From positions 1 to 64,000 of the forward strand of contig CALLPC010000006.1 of NCBI GenBank assembly GCA_938015525.1: 64,000 nt of DNA, given 5' to 3'. The position numbers were made by a program, and so were the translations under genes. Positions 37,577 through 49,587 of this stretch are shown one piece after another; the stretch's first letter is position 1; every line of letters begins with the position of its first letter. The DNA is from an uncultured Dehalococcoidia bacterium. GTDB taxonomy: Bacteria; Chloroflexota; Dehalococcoidia; Tepidiformales; Tepidiformaceae. Under the pieces are notes generated by a model that ran no database searches, was not told where the DNA came from, and saw only the letters and a list, made by a program, of their open reading frames with translations.

Positions 37577-40312
37577 ATGACTGCTTTCGTTGCGCTCGAC
37601 ATCGAAACCACCGGCCTGGACCCCACGCGGGACCGAATCATCGAGGTGGGCGCGGTCCAGTTCAGCGAATCCGGCGAAGAGGCCGAATTCTCGAGCCTCG
37701 TCAATCCGGGCCGCCGGCTTTCGCCCTTCATCGAGCGGCTTACCGGCATCACGAACGACGATGTCGCTGCCGCTCCGCCGCTTGAACGCATTGCCGCAGA
37801 CCTCCGCCGCTTCGTCCATGGTCGTACGATCGTTGGCCACAACATCGAATTCGACCTCGAGTTTCTGCGTGCCGCTGGGGTCACCGGGCCCACGGAGGCG
37901 GTTGATACGGCAACGCTGGCGCGGCTGCTTCTCCCGGAACTGAAGACCCATGGGCTTGCGGATGTTGCCGAGGCGCTGGGACTCGAGCCCGATGGACGGC
38001 ATCGTGCCCTCTCGGACGCTCGGCTCGCGGTCCGGGTGTTCAATGGGCTGCTCCGCCTGGCGCGTGGACTCGATTCGACCCGGAGGTCGGCTCTCGCGGG
38101 GCTGTTGGCTGCCGAGTCGCCGTTGCTGGCGAAGGTGCTATCCGGGGAGGGCGAGCCGGTTCAGCCGGGCCCTTCGCTTCTCCCGGTGCCGCCGCCCTTC
38201 GCGCCGCTCCCACCTCTCGTTCCGAGAAACCCGCCGCAGCGGGTCGGCCCAGAAGACGTTGAGGAGGTTTTCCAGGCGCTCGCCAGCGAACTCCCGGGCT
38301 TCGAGTCGAGAAACGAACAGCGCATGATGGCTGAAGCCGTTCGGCGGACGTTCGAGGGCGGAGGGCAACTCATGGTGGAGGCGGGCACCGGGGTGGGCAA
38401 ATCGCTCGCGTACCTCGTTCCCGCTGCGCTGGATGCGATCCGGAATGGCCGGCGGGTGGTCGTCAGCACCAACACCATCGCCTTGCAGGAGCAGCTGCTG
38501 CAGAAGGACGTCCCGGTGCTTCGAGAGGCACTCGTCCGCGCCGGGGTCATCCGAAGCGAGGAGGAGTTCCGGGTCTCACTCCTGAAAGGCCGGGGCAACT
38601 ACCTTTGCTACGCCCGCTGGGTGGCGAGTTACCTCTCGGGCGCGCGTGACCCGGACGTGGCGCGCCTCAGCGCGAACATCCTGCTCTGGCTCGAGCAGAC
38701 CCGCTCGGGCGACCGGGCGGAGCTGCGGCTCGGACCGGAGGAGTGGTCGACGTGGGCGCGCCTCTCGGCGGCCGATGCCGATTGCCTCTCGCGCCAGCAC
38801 CGCCACGTCCGCGAGGGCAACTGCTTCCTCTGGCGGGCGCGGAAGGCGGCTGAGTCGGCGCACCTGCTCATCGTGAACCACGCGCTCCTGCTCGCCGACA
38901 TCGCCTCGGGCGGGAGTGCCGTTCCATCGTTCGACCACCTGATTGTTGACGAAGCACACAACTTGGAGGATGTTGCGACGCAGCAATTCGGTGGCGTACT
39001 CACGGCGCGGGCGCTCGGCGAGGCGCTCGACGGAATTTACCGGCCTGCAGTGCGTGAACATCGGGAAGGCGGCGCTCTGTTGCTCTTGCGCTCGTTCGAG
39101 GGGGACCTCTATTCAGGGGCGGCGCGGGCGCTGCAGGGGCTCGCTGCCGCCGCTCGTGAAGCGGCATCTCCCTTCTTCGAAGCCGTTGGAGCGCTGCCGG
39201 GACGTGATGGAGAAGGCGAGCGGCTGCTGCTGAGCTCGATTGTGCGACGCGAACCCGCCTGGGAACGGGTCGAACTCCTCTGGGAAGCCCTCGCGGACCA
39301 GCTGCAGCGGGTGGAGCGCGCGGGAGAGGAGGCTGCCCGGCTGCTGGGCGATGCGCCGGTCGAAGCCGCCCCGGAGCTGGCCGGGGAATTCCTGGCGCCA
39401 TTCCGACGGCTGGCAGAACTCCGCCGGCTGGGCCATCTGATGGTCAACCCATCAGGGGCCGAGATGGTCACGTGGGCAGAGCGCACGCGAGAGGGTGTCG
39501 GCTCGCTCCACATGGCGCCGATCGACGTCGGCCCGATCCTCAGGGACCAAGTGTTTGCATCGCGCCGGGCGGTGGTGGTGACCAGCGCCACACTGAGCGC
39601 AAACCACGACATGCGGTTTACCGCCCAGCGGCTGGGTTTGGATGGGCCCGAGATGGTAGAGCTGGGCTCGCCGTTCGATTATGAGCAGGCGGCCCTGCTG
39701 GCAGCGGTCGACGATCTTCCTGAGCCCAACGACCCCGAGTTCCCGGCTCGTGTCGGAGCAGCGATTGCGCTGCTCGCGCTTGCCTCGCGGGGGCGCGCGA
39801 TGGCGCTCTTCACTTCCAATGCACTCCTGCGGCAGGTCTCAGAGATCGTTCGCCCGCTCGTGGAGCCAGCGGGTATCATCGTCCTGGCACAGGGTGTCGA
39901 TGGAGCGCCCCGCTGGATCATCGAGCAGCTTCGCGAGAACCACGAGACGCTCGTCCTCGGCAGCGCAAGCTTCTGGGAGGGGGTGGACATCCGGGGTGAG
40001 GCGCTGTCGCTCGTGATGATCACGCGCCTGCCGTTCGATGTGCCGACGGACCCGGTCGCCCGTGCCCGTGCCGAGCAGTACGACGACCCGTTCAACCAGT
40101 ACCAGGTACCCGCGGCGGTGCTGCGCTTCCGCCAGGGGTTCGGCCGGCTCATCCGTGACCGACGGGACCGGGGAGTCGTCGCAGTGTTCGACCGGCGACT
40201 CTGGGAGAAGCGCTACGGCCGGCAGTTCATCGACTCCCTGCCGCGGTGCGCGCGGTTCAAGGGCTCGACAGCCGAGGTCGCGGCTGCGGTAGAGGAGTGG
40301 CTGGCCCGGTGA
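37577..40312 (+). CDS. dinG: DinG-type helicase with N-terminal DEDDh exonuclease
   Basis: 911 aa. The N-terminal exonuclease (about 1-165) has FVALDIETTGLDP, HNIEFDLEFL and HRALSDARLA. The XPD-like superfamily 2 helicase follows with Walker A AGTGVGKS, DEAH box (LIVDEAHNLED), VVTSATLS, and SFWEGVDIRGEALSLVMITRLPF. Three of the four cysteines typical of an Fe-S version are present (NYLC, DADC, GNC); the other position reads His (SRQH), so cluster binding is doubtful. It probably acts in 5'-3' unwinding and repair of structured DNA. A GNAT gene overlaps its stop. Confidence 0.92.
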   Translation: MTAFVALDIETTGLDPTRDRIIEVGAVQFSESGEEAEFSSLVNPGRRLSPFIERLTGITNDDVAAAPPLERIAADLRRFVHGRTIVGHNIEFDLEFLRAAGVTGPTEAVDTATLARLLLPELKTHGLADVAEALGLEPDGRHRALSDARLAVRVFNGLLRLARGLDSTRRSALAGLLAAESPLLAKVLSGEGEPVQPGPSLLPVPPPFAPLPPLVPRNPPQRVGPEDVEEVFQALASELPGFESRNEQRMMAEAVRRTFEGGGQLMVEAGTGVGKSLAYLVPAALDAIRNGRRVVVSTNTIALQEQLLQKDVPVLREALVRAGVIRSEEEFRVSLLKGRGNYLCYARWVASYLSGARDPDVARLSANILLWLEQTRSGDRAELRLGPEEWSTWARLSAADADCLSRQHRHVREGNCFLWRARKAAESAHLLIVNHALLLADIASGGSAVPSFDHLIVDEAHNLEDVATQQFGGVLTARALGEALDGIYRPAVREHREGGALLLLRSFEGDLYSGAARALQGLAAAAREAASPFFEAVGALPGRDGEGERLLLSSIVRREPAWERVELLWEALADQLQRVERAGEEAARLLGDAPVEAAPELAGEFLAPFRRLAELRRLGHLMVNPSGAEMVTWAERTREGVGSLHMAPIDVGPILRDQVFASRRAVVVTSATLSANHDMRFTAQRLGLDGPEMVELGSPFDYEQAALLAAVDDLPEPNDPEFPARVGAAIALLALASRGRAMALFTSNALLRQVSEIVRPLVEPAGIIVLAQGVDGAPRWIIEQLRENHETLVLGSASFWEGVDIRGEALSLVMITRLPFDVPTDPVARARAEQYDDPFNQYQVPAAVLRFRQGFGRLIRDRRDRGVVAVFDRRLWEKRYGRQFIDSLPRCARFKGSTAEVAAAVEEWLAR

Positions 40313-40689
40313 GCGTGCTCGCGGAGCCGCTGCAGGCCCGGGGCGACCGAGTCCATCTCGTCCTCGCTGGCCCGGCCCGGCTGACCGTCACGCGGGCCGG
40401 TTCGGAGGAGGCCTTGGGGAGGATCGAGCTGCGCGAAGGGCTCACTCCGGGCGAGCTGCTCGTCTGGGAGCTGTGCATCGAGCCGGCGGCCCGGGGATAC
40501 GGCGCGGGGTCACAGGCGGCCTTGCTGCTGGAGCATGCGGCCCGGGCGGCGGGGTGGTCTGGCATGCGCGCACGCGCGCATCCGTCGTTCGGGCTCTCCG
40601 TGTATTTCTGGATGAGGATGGGATTCCGGCCCCTCCATGGGGAGGGGCCGGACGGCGGTATCTGGTTTGTGCGGGACCTTGCTGCTTAA
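40309..40689 (+). CDS. GNAT-family N-acetyltransferase
   Basis: 126 aa. The acetyl-CoA site is visible as [21 protein letters not shown] (Arg-Gly-Tyr-Gly-Ala-Gly), followed by [12 protein letters not shown] near the C-terminus. GTG at 40309 overlaps the dinG stop by 3 bases (GTGA), so it is translationally coupled. Substrate unknown. Its end overlaps the end of icd (convergent) by 4 bases. Confidence 0.85.
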   Translation: MSVLAEPLQARGDRVHLVLAGPARLTVTRAGSEEALGRIELREGLTPGELLVWELCIEPAARGYGAGSQAALLLEHAARAAGWSGMRARAHPSFGLSVYFWMRMGFRPLHGEGPDGGIWFVRDLAA

Positions 40690-41915
40690 GCGTTCGCCCA
40701 GGCAGCCATCTTCGCCCGGAGATTCTGGTCGAGTTCGTCGAGAAATTCTTCGGTGGTGAGCCAGGGCGTATCGGGCGAGACCAGGATGGCGAGGTCCTTG
40801 GTCATCTTCCCGCTCTCGACGGTTTCGACACAGACCTGCTCCAGCGTTTCGGCGAACCGGGCCACGTCGGGCGTACCGTCGAGCTTCGCGCGGAAGGCAA
40901 GAGCGCGGGTCCAGGCGAAGATCGATGCGATGGGATTCGTCGAGGTTTTTTCGCCCCGCTGGTGGGCACGGTAATGGCGGGTAACCGTGCCGTGCGCTGC
41001 CTCCGCCTCGCAGGTCTTACCGTCCGGGGTCAACAGGACGGAGGTCATAAGGCCAAGTGAACCGAAGCCCTGCGCCACCGCATCGGACTGCACATCACCA
41101 TCGTAGTTCTTGCAGGCCCAGACGTAGCCGCCCTCCCACTTGAGGGAGGAGGCGACCATATCGTCGATGAGCCGGTGCTCGTATGTCAGGCCCCGCGCGC
41201 GGAACTCTTCGGCGAACTCGGCGTCAAACACCTCCTGGAAGATGTCCTTGAAGCGGCCGTCGTAGGCCTTGAGGATCGTGTTCTTCGTGGAAAGGTAAAC
41301 GGGGTAGTTCCGCTCCAGGCCGTAGCGGAACGAAGCGCGGGCGAAGTCGCGGATGGAATCGTCGAAGTTGTACATCCCCATCGCGATGCCCGGGCCATCA
41401 AACTTCGCGACTTCCAGCTCGATTGGTTCGCCGCCATCGTCGGGCAGCCAGCTGATCGTGACCCTGCCCGGGCCGGGAACGCGGAAGTCGGCAGCGCGGT
41501 ACTGGTCGCCGTGGGCATGGCGGCCGATGACGATGGGCTTCGTCCAGCCTGGGACGAGGCGCGGGATGTTGCGGCAGATGATGGGCTCGCGGAAGACGAC
41601 GCCGCCGAGGATGTTCCGGATGGTCCCGTTCGGGGATTTCCACATCTGCTTGAGGTTGAACTCTTTGACGCGCGCCTCATCGGGGGTGATGGTCGCGCAC
41701 TTCACGCCCACGCCATGCCTCTTGATGGCGTGGGCAGCGTCGATGGTCACCTGATCGTTCGTTGCGTCGCGATGCTCGATGCCGAGGTCGTAGTACTCCA
41801 GCTGGATATCGAGGTACGGCAGGATGAGCTTTTCTTTGATGTAGCGCCAGATGATGCGCGTCATCTCGTCGCCGTCGAGTTCGACGACCGGGTTCAGGAC
41901 TTTGATCTTTTCCAT
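40686..41915 (-). CDS. icd: NADP-dependent isocitrate dehydrogenase
   Basis: 409 aa. Eukaryotic-type (IDP) enzyme: starts [21 protein letters not shown], and has [49 protein letters not shown] and [11 protein letters not shown]. Oxidatively decarboxylates isocitrate in the TCA cycle. It lies 18 bases downstream of acnA, giving a citrate-to-2-oxoglutarate operon. Confidence 0.97.
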   Translation of the reverse strand: MEKIKVLNPVVELDGDEMTRIIWRYIKEKLILPYLDIQLEYYDLGIEHRDATNDQVTIDAAHAIKRHGVGVKCATITPDEARVKEFNLKQMWKSPNGTIRNILGGVVFREPIICRNIPRLVPGWTKPIVIGRHAHGDQYRAADFRVPGPGRVTISWLPDDGGEPIELEVAKFDGPGIAMGMYNFDDSIRDFARASFRYGLERNYPVYLSTKNTILKAYDGRFKDIFQEVFDAEFAEEFRARGLTYEHRLIDDMVASSLKWEGGYVWACKNYDGDVQSDAVAQGFGSLGLMTSVLLTPDGKTCEAEAAHGTVTRHYRAHQRGEKTSTNPIASIFAWTRALAFRAKLDGTPDVARFAETLEQVCVETVESGKMTKDLAILVSPDTPWLTTEEFLDELDQNLRAKMAAWANA

Positions 41916-41933
41916 GGCGAGGCTACTCCCTGG

Positions 41934-44627
<2,694 letters not shown>

Positions 44628-44876
44628 CGAAACCTCCAGGTCGAATGACCGAGTGGGTGGCGGTGTCTTGCCGGCAGGGCGGCTCTCGGCTAGCTGGAGG
44701 AGAACGGCGGACCGGTGCCCATGTCCCAAGCCTCCTTCCACGGTCGTGGCGGTACTTGGGCCCTTTCCCGGACGTGGACCGGGGGACCACCTGGCCGAGT
44801 TCCGCGACTTCTCCGCGGGAGGCGGAGACCGTTGGGCCCGGATCGGCACTGAACGAGATGGCCGAATGCAAGTATA
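44628..44876 (-). promoter_or_regulatory. Promoter and long structured leader of acnA-icd
   Basis: TATACT (44876-44871, minus strand) gives an inferred start near 44864 and a leader of about 237 bases. The leader can form TCTCCGC-CTCCC-GCGGAGA, CCCGG/CCGGG, CCCAAG/CTTGGG and CCACG/CGTGG. The last two surround an AAGGAGG ribosome binding site of a 10-codon ORF. GCCTCC in the first hairpin loop is exactly complementary to GGAGGC of that site. This could be a translational switch. It is not matched to a known riboswitch. Confidence 0.5.
44690..44722 (-). CDS. Possible 10-aa leader peptide ORF upstream of acnA
   Basis: ATG at 44722 preceded by AAGGAGG with 8-base spacing, encoding [10 protein letters not shown] then TAG, 62 bases before the acnA ATG. 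The frame also extends upstream of this ATG, but that part lies in or before the leader promoter. The strong ribosome binding site suggests real translation; it has no known family. Confidence 0.4.
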   Translation of the reverse strand: MGTGPPFSSS

Positions 44877-45067
44877 CCCTCGCCCGGCAGTTGCGCGCCC
44901 GAGGCGTGCCCCGCCAGTGCTTGGCGGCAGCGACTGCCGTGGATGGCAAACGCCGGCCGTGATGCCAGCCGCGATAATGACAGCCCGGCCGGCGACCTGC
45001 TACGCTGCAACTGGTAACCAGGTTCCATCGGCCTCACGGAGAGGTCATTTCGCCAGCCCCGGAAACG

Positions 45068-45110
45068 CTCGATGACCGCAGGTTCCACGAATTCTTGGAG
45101 GGTCATCGAG
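45068..45110 (+). promoter_or_regulatory. 10-bp inverted repeat enclosing the ribosome binding site of the zinc-ribbon gene
   Basis: CTCGATGACC (45068-45077) and GGTCATCGAG (45101-45110) are perfect complements. The GGAGGG ribosome binding site (45097-45102) overlaps the right arm and the GTG start begins at its last base, so folding could block translation initiation. Confidence 0.45.
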
Positions 45111-45574
45111 TGTCCTTCGCGGATAAGTCGCTCGTCTGTGTCGATTGCAGCGAGCCGTTCATTTTTACAGCTGGCGAGCAGGAGTTCCACGCATCCAAGG
45201 GGTTCACGCAGGAGCCGCGCCGCTGCCCGTCTTGTCGGCGTGCCCGGAAGGGCGTACAGGCCAGTGCGGCCGGTGCCGAATCGCGGGCGCCGCGCCAGCT
45301 CTACGACGCGGTTTGTGCCTCCTGCGGAAAGCCGGCGAAGGTGCCCTTCGAGCCCAGGAGCGGGCGCCCCGTGTATTGCAGCGACTGCTTCCAGCCGCAG
45401 CCGCGCGGATTGAGCCACTCTGGCGGTCGTCCAGTCGCCCGGGAGCCCCGGAGCGGAGGATTCGAAGGCGCTTTCCCAAGTTGGGGCGACTTTGAACCCG
45501 TTGAGCGTGGAGGTGGCCGGGGTGGCCGCGGTTGGAACGACCGAAAGGGGGGCGGGAAAGGCAAACGCTGGTAG
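45110..45574 (+). CDS. Zinc-ribbon domain protein
   Basis: 154 aa. Residues 1-40 are a zinc ribbon with VCVDCSEPFIFTAGEQEF and RRCPSCRRARK (CxxC..CxxC), typical of the zf-CxxC family; a second one follows (VCASCGKPAKVPFEP, RPVYCSDCF). The C-terminus is Gly/Arg-rich (RGGGRGGRGWNDRKGGGKGKRW split), suggesting nucleic acid binding. GTG at 45110 has GGAGGG 7 bases upstream; TTG at 45095 is less likely. Confidence 0.85.
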   Translation: MSFADKSLVCVDCSEPFIFTAGEQEFHASKGFTQEPRRCPSCRRARKGVQASAAGAESRAPRQLYDAVCASCGKPAKVPFEPRSGRPVYCSDCFQPQPRGLSHSGGRPVAREPRSGGFEGAFPSWGDFEPVERGGGRGGRGWNDRKGGGKGKRW

Positions 45575-45609
45575 CGCGTTGCCTGCGGCGAGCGTCGCCG
45601 ACCCGCTGG

Positions 45610-45615
45610 TATGAT
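45610..45615 (+). promoter_or_regulatory. Extended -10 promoter of tRNA-Met
   Basis: TGGTATGAT is an extended -10 (TG-G-TATGAT) 10 bases before the tRNA 5' end. Confidence 0.55.
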
Positions 45616-45624
45616 GCCCGCAGG

Positions 45625-45700
45625 GGGCCCGTAGCTCAGCGGTGAGAGCAGTCGGCTCATAACCGATCGGTCCCGGGTTCGAATCCTGGCGGGCCCACCA
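45625..45700 (+). tRNA. tRNA with CAU anticodon (elongator Met, or Ile2)
   Basis: Acceptor GGGCCCG pairs with CGGGCCC, anticodon stem GTCGG/CCGAT with loop CTCATAA, T loop TTCGAAT, encoded CCA. The G1-C72 pair excludes the initiator type. CAU could also be a lysidine-modified tRNA-Ile; sequence alone does not decide. Confidence 0.93.
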
Positions 45701-45847
45701 CCGCGTCTATTGCTTCTCCGGCCGATACGGCCGAACCGTCCCGCTGACGGCGGCCATTGGTCCCTGATGCGCGCGCGATGCTTTGGAACACGCTAACCTT
45801 TGCCGGAAGCACCGCGGCCAACCTGCCGCGAAGAGGAGACAGTACCG

Positions 45848-47794
45848 ATGCCGATCAGCCGCCCCATCGAACCGCTCACCGCGACGGACGAGGAGCTCCG
45901 GAAGGCACTCGACGAGGCGTTTCTGCCGGCACTTCTCCCAGCGCTCGCCCAGGCCACGGGCGATTTTTCGGTCCTGCGCGAATCGCTCCGACCTCCCGGC
46001 GTCGCGCCGGGCGTGCAGCAGGGAGGGATGACGCCGGAGCAGCAGGCGGAGGCACGCGAAGTAGCGTTTGAAGCACTCAAAAAGTTGCGGGACGGCCAGG
46101 TCGCGCCGAATGCGGTTCCTATCGAAGAGGCTCTCCTGCGCATCACGGCCTGGATGACCGGGTCGCCAGCACCCGAGGATTACATTCCGCTGCTGCTTGA
46201 AGAGCTGGCGCCGGAAGGGCAGGACCCGCGCGCGCCCTCGTGGCGGAAGGACCCGGCTGTCCCGTTCGAGGTCATCGTCATCGGTGCGGGCATGTCAGGG
46301 ATTCTCGCCGGCATCCGGCTGAAGCAGGCCGGAATCCCGTTCACTATCCTGGAAAAGAACCACGATGTCGGCGGGACCTGGCTCGAGAACACCTACCCCG
46401 GCGCACGGGTCGACGTTTCGAACGCCTTTTACAGCTACTCATTCGCGCAGAAGGTCGACTGGCCAACGCACTACTCCACCCAGCCCGTCCTTCTGGAGTA
46501 TTTCCGGGAGTGTGCGAAGGAGTTCGGGGTGCGGGAGCACGTCGAATTCAATACGGAGGTAACGCTGCTCGAATGGGACGATGACCGCGCAGAGTGGAAT
46601 GTCCACGTCCGCCGGGCCGACGGCCGGGAGGACGTGCTGCGGGCAAATGCCGTCATCAGTGCGGTGGGTCAGCTGAACCGCCCGAAAATCCCGGAGGTGC
46701 GCGGTCTGGAGCGGTTCCGCGGCCCGCAGTTCCACTCGGCCCGGTGGGACCATTCGGTCGACCTCGCTGGCAAGCGGGTTGCGGTCATCGGCACCGGCGC
46801 GAGCGCCGCTCAGTTCATCCCCGAAGTGGCGAAGGTCGCAGGGGAGGTCGTGATTTTCCAGCGGACGCCGAACTGGTACGTGCCCGTCCCGCATTACCAC
46901 GACGAGGTGCCGGCCGGTCTCCGGTGGCTCTTTGCCCACGTGCCGCATTACGCGCATTGGTATCGGTTCTGGCTTTTCTGGAACACGACCGACGGCCTGC
47001 TTGCGGCGGCCAGGGTGGACCCGAACTGGCCGGATAAGACGCGCTCCGTCGGGCCGGAGAACGAAAACCTGCGGCTGCTGCTGACGGCCTACCTGCAGAT
47101 GCAGTTTGCCGACCGGCCAGACCTCCTGCCGAAGGTGATGCCCGATTACCCGCCCGCCGCCAAGCGGCTCATCCTGGACAACGGCATCTGGGCGCAAACG
47201 CTCAAGCGCCCGAACGTGAGGCTCGTCACGGAGAAGATTCGGGAGGTGACGGAGGCGGGAGTGGTAACCGACGACGGAACCGTGTACGAAGCCGACGTGC
47301 TGATTTACGGCACGGGGTTTCAGGCCTCCAAATTCCTGACCCCCATGCGGGTGCTCGGCCGCGGCGGGAAGGACCTGCACCGCGAATGGGACGGCGACGC
47401 CCGGGCCTACCTGGGCATCACCGTGCCCGGCTTCCCCAATTTCTTCATGCTCTACGGTCCCAACACGAACATCGTCGTGAACGGCAGCATCATCTATTTC
47501 TCGGAATGCGAAGTCCAGTACGTGATGGGCTGCCTGAAAATGCTCTTCGACCGCGGGGAGCGCGCGCTCGACGTTCGGAAGGATGTCCACGATGCGTACA
47601 ACGAGAAGGTCGACCGCGGGAACCTCGAGCGCGTCTGGGGCGTGGCAACGGTCAACAGCTGGTATCGGAACGAGAAAGGACGCTCGGCCCAGAACTGGCC
47701 CTTCAACCTCATCGAGTACTGGCAGCAGACCCGGGAGCCGAACCCGGCAGATTACGAGTTCATTCGCGAGAAGGCGCTCGCCGGCGGGGACTGA
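45848..47794 (+). CDS. Baeyer-Villiger-type flavin monooxygenase
   Basis: 648 aa. After an N-terminal helical extension of about 135 residues, as in 4-hydroxyacetophenone monooxygenases, comes FAD motif IVIGAGMSGILAGIRL. The Baeyer-Villiger fingerprint FRGPQFHSARWD is followed by the NADPH Rossmann motif VAVIGTGASAAQ. Inserts an oxygen next to a ketone carbonyl in family members; substrate unknown. ATG at 45848 follows GAGGAG. It stands alone between tRNA-Met and the proS cluster. Confidence 0.9.
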   Translation: MPISRPIEPLTATDEELRKALDEAFLPALLPALAQATGDFSVLRESLRPPGVAPGVQQGGMTPEQQAEAREVAFEALKKLRDGQVAPNAVPIEEALLRITAWMTGSPAPEDYIPLLLEELAPEGQDPRAPSWRKDPAVPFEVIVIGAGMSGILAGIRLKQAGIPFTILEKNHDVGGTWLENTYPGARVDVSNAFYSYSFAQKVDWPTHYSTQPVLLEYFRECAKEFGVREHVEFNTEVTLLEWDDDRAEWNVHVRRADGREDVLRANAVISAVGQLNRPKIPEVRGLERFRGPQFHSARWDHSVDLAGKRVAVIGTGASAAQFIPEVAKVAGEVVIFQRTPNWYVPVPHYHDEVPAGLRWLFAHVPHYAHWYRFWLFWNTTDGLLAAARVDPNWPDKTRSVGPENENLRLLLTAYLQMQFADRPDLLPKVMPDYPPAAKRLILDNGIWAQTLKRPNVRLVTEKIREVTEAGVVTDDGTVYEADVLIYGTGFQASKFLTPMRVLGRGGKDLHREWDGDARAYLGITVPGFPNFFMLYGPNTNIVVNGSIIYFSECEVQYVMGCLKMLFDRGERALDVRKDVHDAYNEKVDRGNLERVWGVATVNSWYRNEKGRSAQNWPFNLIEYWQQTREPNPADYEFIREKALAGGD

Positions 47795-47813
47795 CCCGCC
47801 GAGGAATCGGCGG

Positions 47814-49532
47814 TCACGACGGGCCCGCGCCGAGCGTATCGGTGCGGGCCTTTGCGATCGCTGAGGCCGCTTCGTTGGCGGGCAGCACGGCGGTCTCGCC
47901 ACCCCTGCGGAACCGGAGTTCGACGCCGCCGCGTTCGAGCGACCGGGGACTCACCGTGAGACGTGCGGGCATGCCGAGCAGGTCTGCGTCCTTGAACTTG
48001 ATGCCTGGGGAATCGTCTCGGTCGTCGATTAAAGCTTCGAGACCGTGCGCGGAAAGCGCGGCCTCGACCTCTGCGACGGCAGTCGCGATGGGGGGTTCGC
48101 CCGCCCCGATGACCACGACGTGAACGTCGAACGGAGCTACCTCCCAGGGCCAGGCGATGCCATCCGAATCGTGATTTGCCTCGATGATGGCAGCGAGCAT
48201 CCGTTCGACCCCGATTCCGTAGCAGCCCATCACACAGGGCCGGCGCTCGCCTGATTCGTCGAGGTAGTAAACGCCCATCTTCTCGGCATAGAGCGTGCCG
48301 AGCTTGAAAACGTGTCCCATTTCGATGCCGCGGCGGGTTTCGAGCGCGGTCCCACAGGCGCGGCACGCGTCGCCGGCCCTGGCGAGGGCGATTTCGGCGA
48401 CGAGGCTTGCGTTCCAGTCGCGTCCGTAGTTCACATTGCGGAGGTGATGGTCCGGCACGTTCGCGCCGCCCACGAGGTTTACCGCCTCGACGGCGCTGGT
48501 GTCCGCGACGACGGGGATGTCCTCGATTCCGACGGGGGACGCGCTGCCCGCCACCAGACCGTACTCCCGGACGGCCGCCTCATCCATCGGTTCGACCTCT
48601 CGCGCGCCGAGTGCGTTCTTCAGCTTGACCTCGTTCACCTCCAGGTCGCCGCGGATGGCGACGAAAACGGGGTTGCCATCGGCCCGGTAGAAGACGGCCT
48701 TCAAGGTTTGCCGGGGTTCGACCCCAAGGTAAGCCGCGACCTCGGCGATGGTGCGCTTGCCTGGCGTATGTACTCGCTCCAGGGGGGCTGGCTCGCCCGG
48801 CACTGGCGGTGGGGGGACGAACTCAGCCTTCTCTGCGTTCGCTGCATAGCTGCAGCCCGGGCAAAGGAGGATGGTGTCCTCGCCGGCGTCCGTGAGGAAG
48901 ACGAACTCCTGGCTGTCTTTCCCGCCAATGGCACCCGAGTCCGCGGCGACAGGAACGACGGGGACACCGGCGCGCTGGAAAATTCGCCGATACGCGGCGA
49001 AAGCGGCGTCGTAGGAGGCATCGAGCGTTTCCCATCCGGTGTCAAAGCTGTAGGCGTCTTTCATCGTGAATTCGCGGAGCCGAATGAGGCCGCCGCGCGG
49101 CCTCGGTTCATCGCGGAACTTCGTCTGAATCTGGTACAGCGTGACGGGGAGGTCACGGTAGCTCTGAATGGTGCGGGAGGCCAGGTAGGAGATGACCTCT
49201 TCGTGGGTAGGCCCGAGGGCGAACTCCCGCTCTTTCCGGTCGGTGAGCCGGAAGAGCGTCTGGCCCATGAGGGCGGCGCGGCCGCTTTGCTCCCAGAGTT
49301 CGATCGGGTGAAGGGCCGGGAGATGCACCTCGAGTGCGCCGGACGCGTTCATCTCTTCACGGATGATGCGCTCGACGTTGCGAATGACGCGCCAGCCCAG
49401 CGGGGTGAAGCAATAGAGACCTGCGGCGAGCGGCACGACGAGACCGGCGCGGAGCAGGAGGCGATGGCTCGCAAGCTCAGCTTCGGCCGGGGCTTCGCGG
49501 AGCGTTTTGACGAGCAGCTGGCGCATGCGCAT
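47814..49532 (-). CDS. proS: Prolyl-tRNA synthetase
   Basis: 572 aa, bacterial type with the insertion (editing) domain between class II motifs 2 and 3. MRMRQLLVKTLREAPAEAE, FTMKDAYSFDTGWETLDASY, CYGIGVERMLAAIIE and the anticodon-binding C-terminus are visible. ATG at 49532 has GGAGG 7 bases upstream. It follows dtd on the same strand after 55 bases, so both quality-control and charging genes are together. Confidence 0.97.
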   Translation of the reverse strand: MRMRQLLVKTLREAPAEAELASHRLLLRAGLVVPLAAGLYCFTPLGWRVIRNVERIIREEMNASGALEVHLPALHPIELWEQSGRAALMGQTLFRLTDRKEREFALGPTHEEVISYLASRTIQSYRDLPVTLYQIQTKFRDEPRPRGGLIRLREFTMKDAYSFDTGWETLDASYDAAFAAYRRIFQRAGVPVVPVAADSGAIGGKDSQEFVFLTDAGEDTILLCPGCSYAANAEKAEFVPPPPVPGEPAPLERVHTPGKRTIAEVAAYLGVEPRQTLKAVFYRADGNPVFVAIRGDLEVNEVKLKNALGAREVEPMDEAAVREYGLVAGSASPVGIEDIPVVADTSAVEAVNLVGGANVPDHHLRNVNYGRDWNASLVAEIALARAGDACRACGTALETRRGIEMGHVFKLGTLYAEKMGVYYLDESGERRPCVMGCYGIGVERMLAAIIEANHDSDGIAWPWEVAPFDVHVVVIGAGEPPIATAVAEVEAALSAHGLEALIDDRDDSPGIKFKDADLLGMPARLTVSPRSLERGGVELRFRRGGETAVLPANEAASAIAKARTDTLGAGPS

Positions 49533-49587
49533 GGACACCCTCCCGGGACGGTCGAAGCTCAACGTTGGCCGTGGCCCGACCTTTCGG

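Noticed and set aside
44690-44876. T-box riboswitch in the acnA leader
   Set aside because: AGGTGGTCCC and CGTCC resemble the T-box bulge, but the ACC of the consensus is not matched and no specifier loop is seen.
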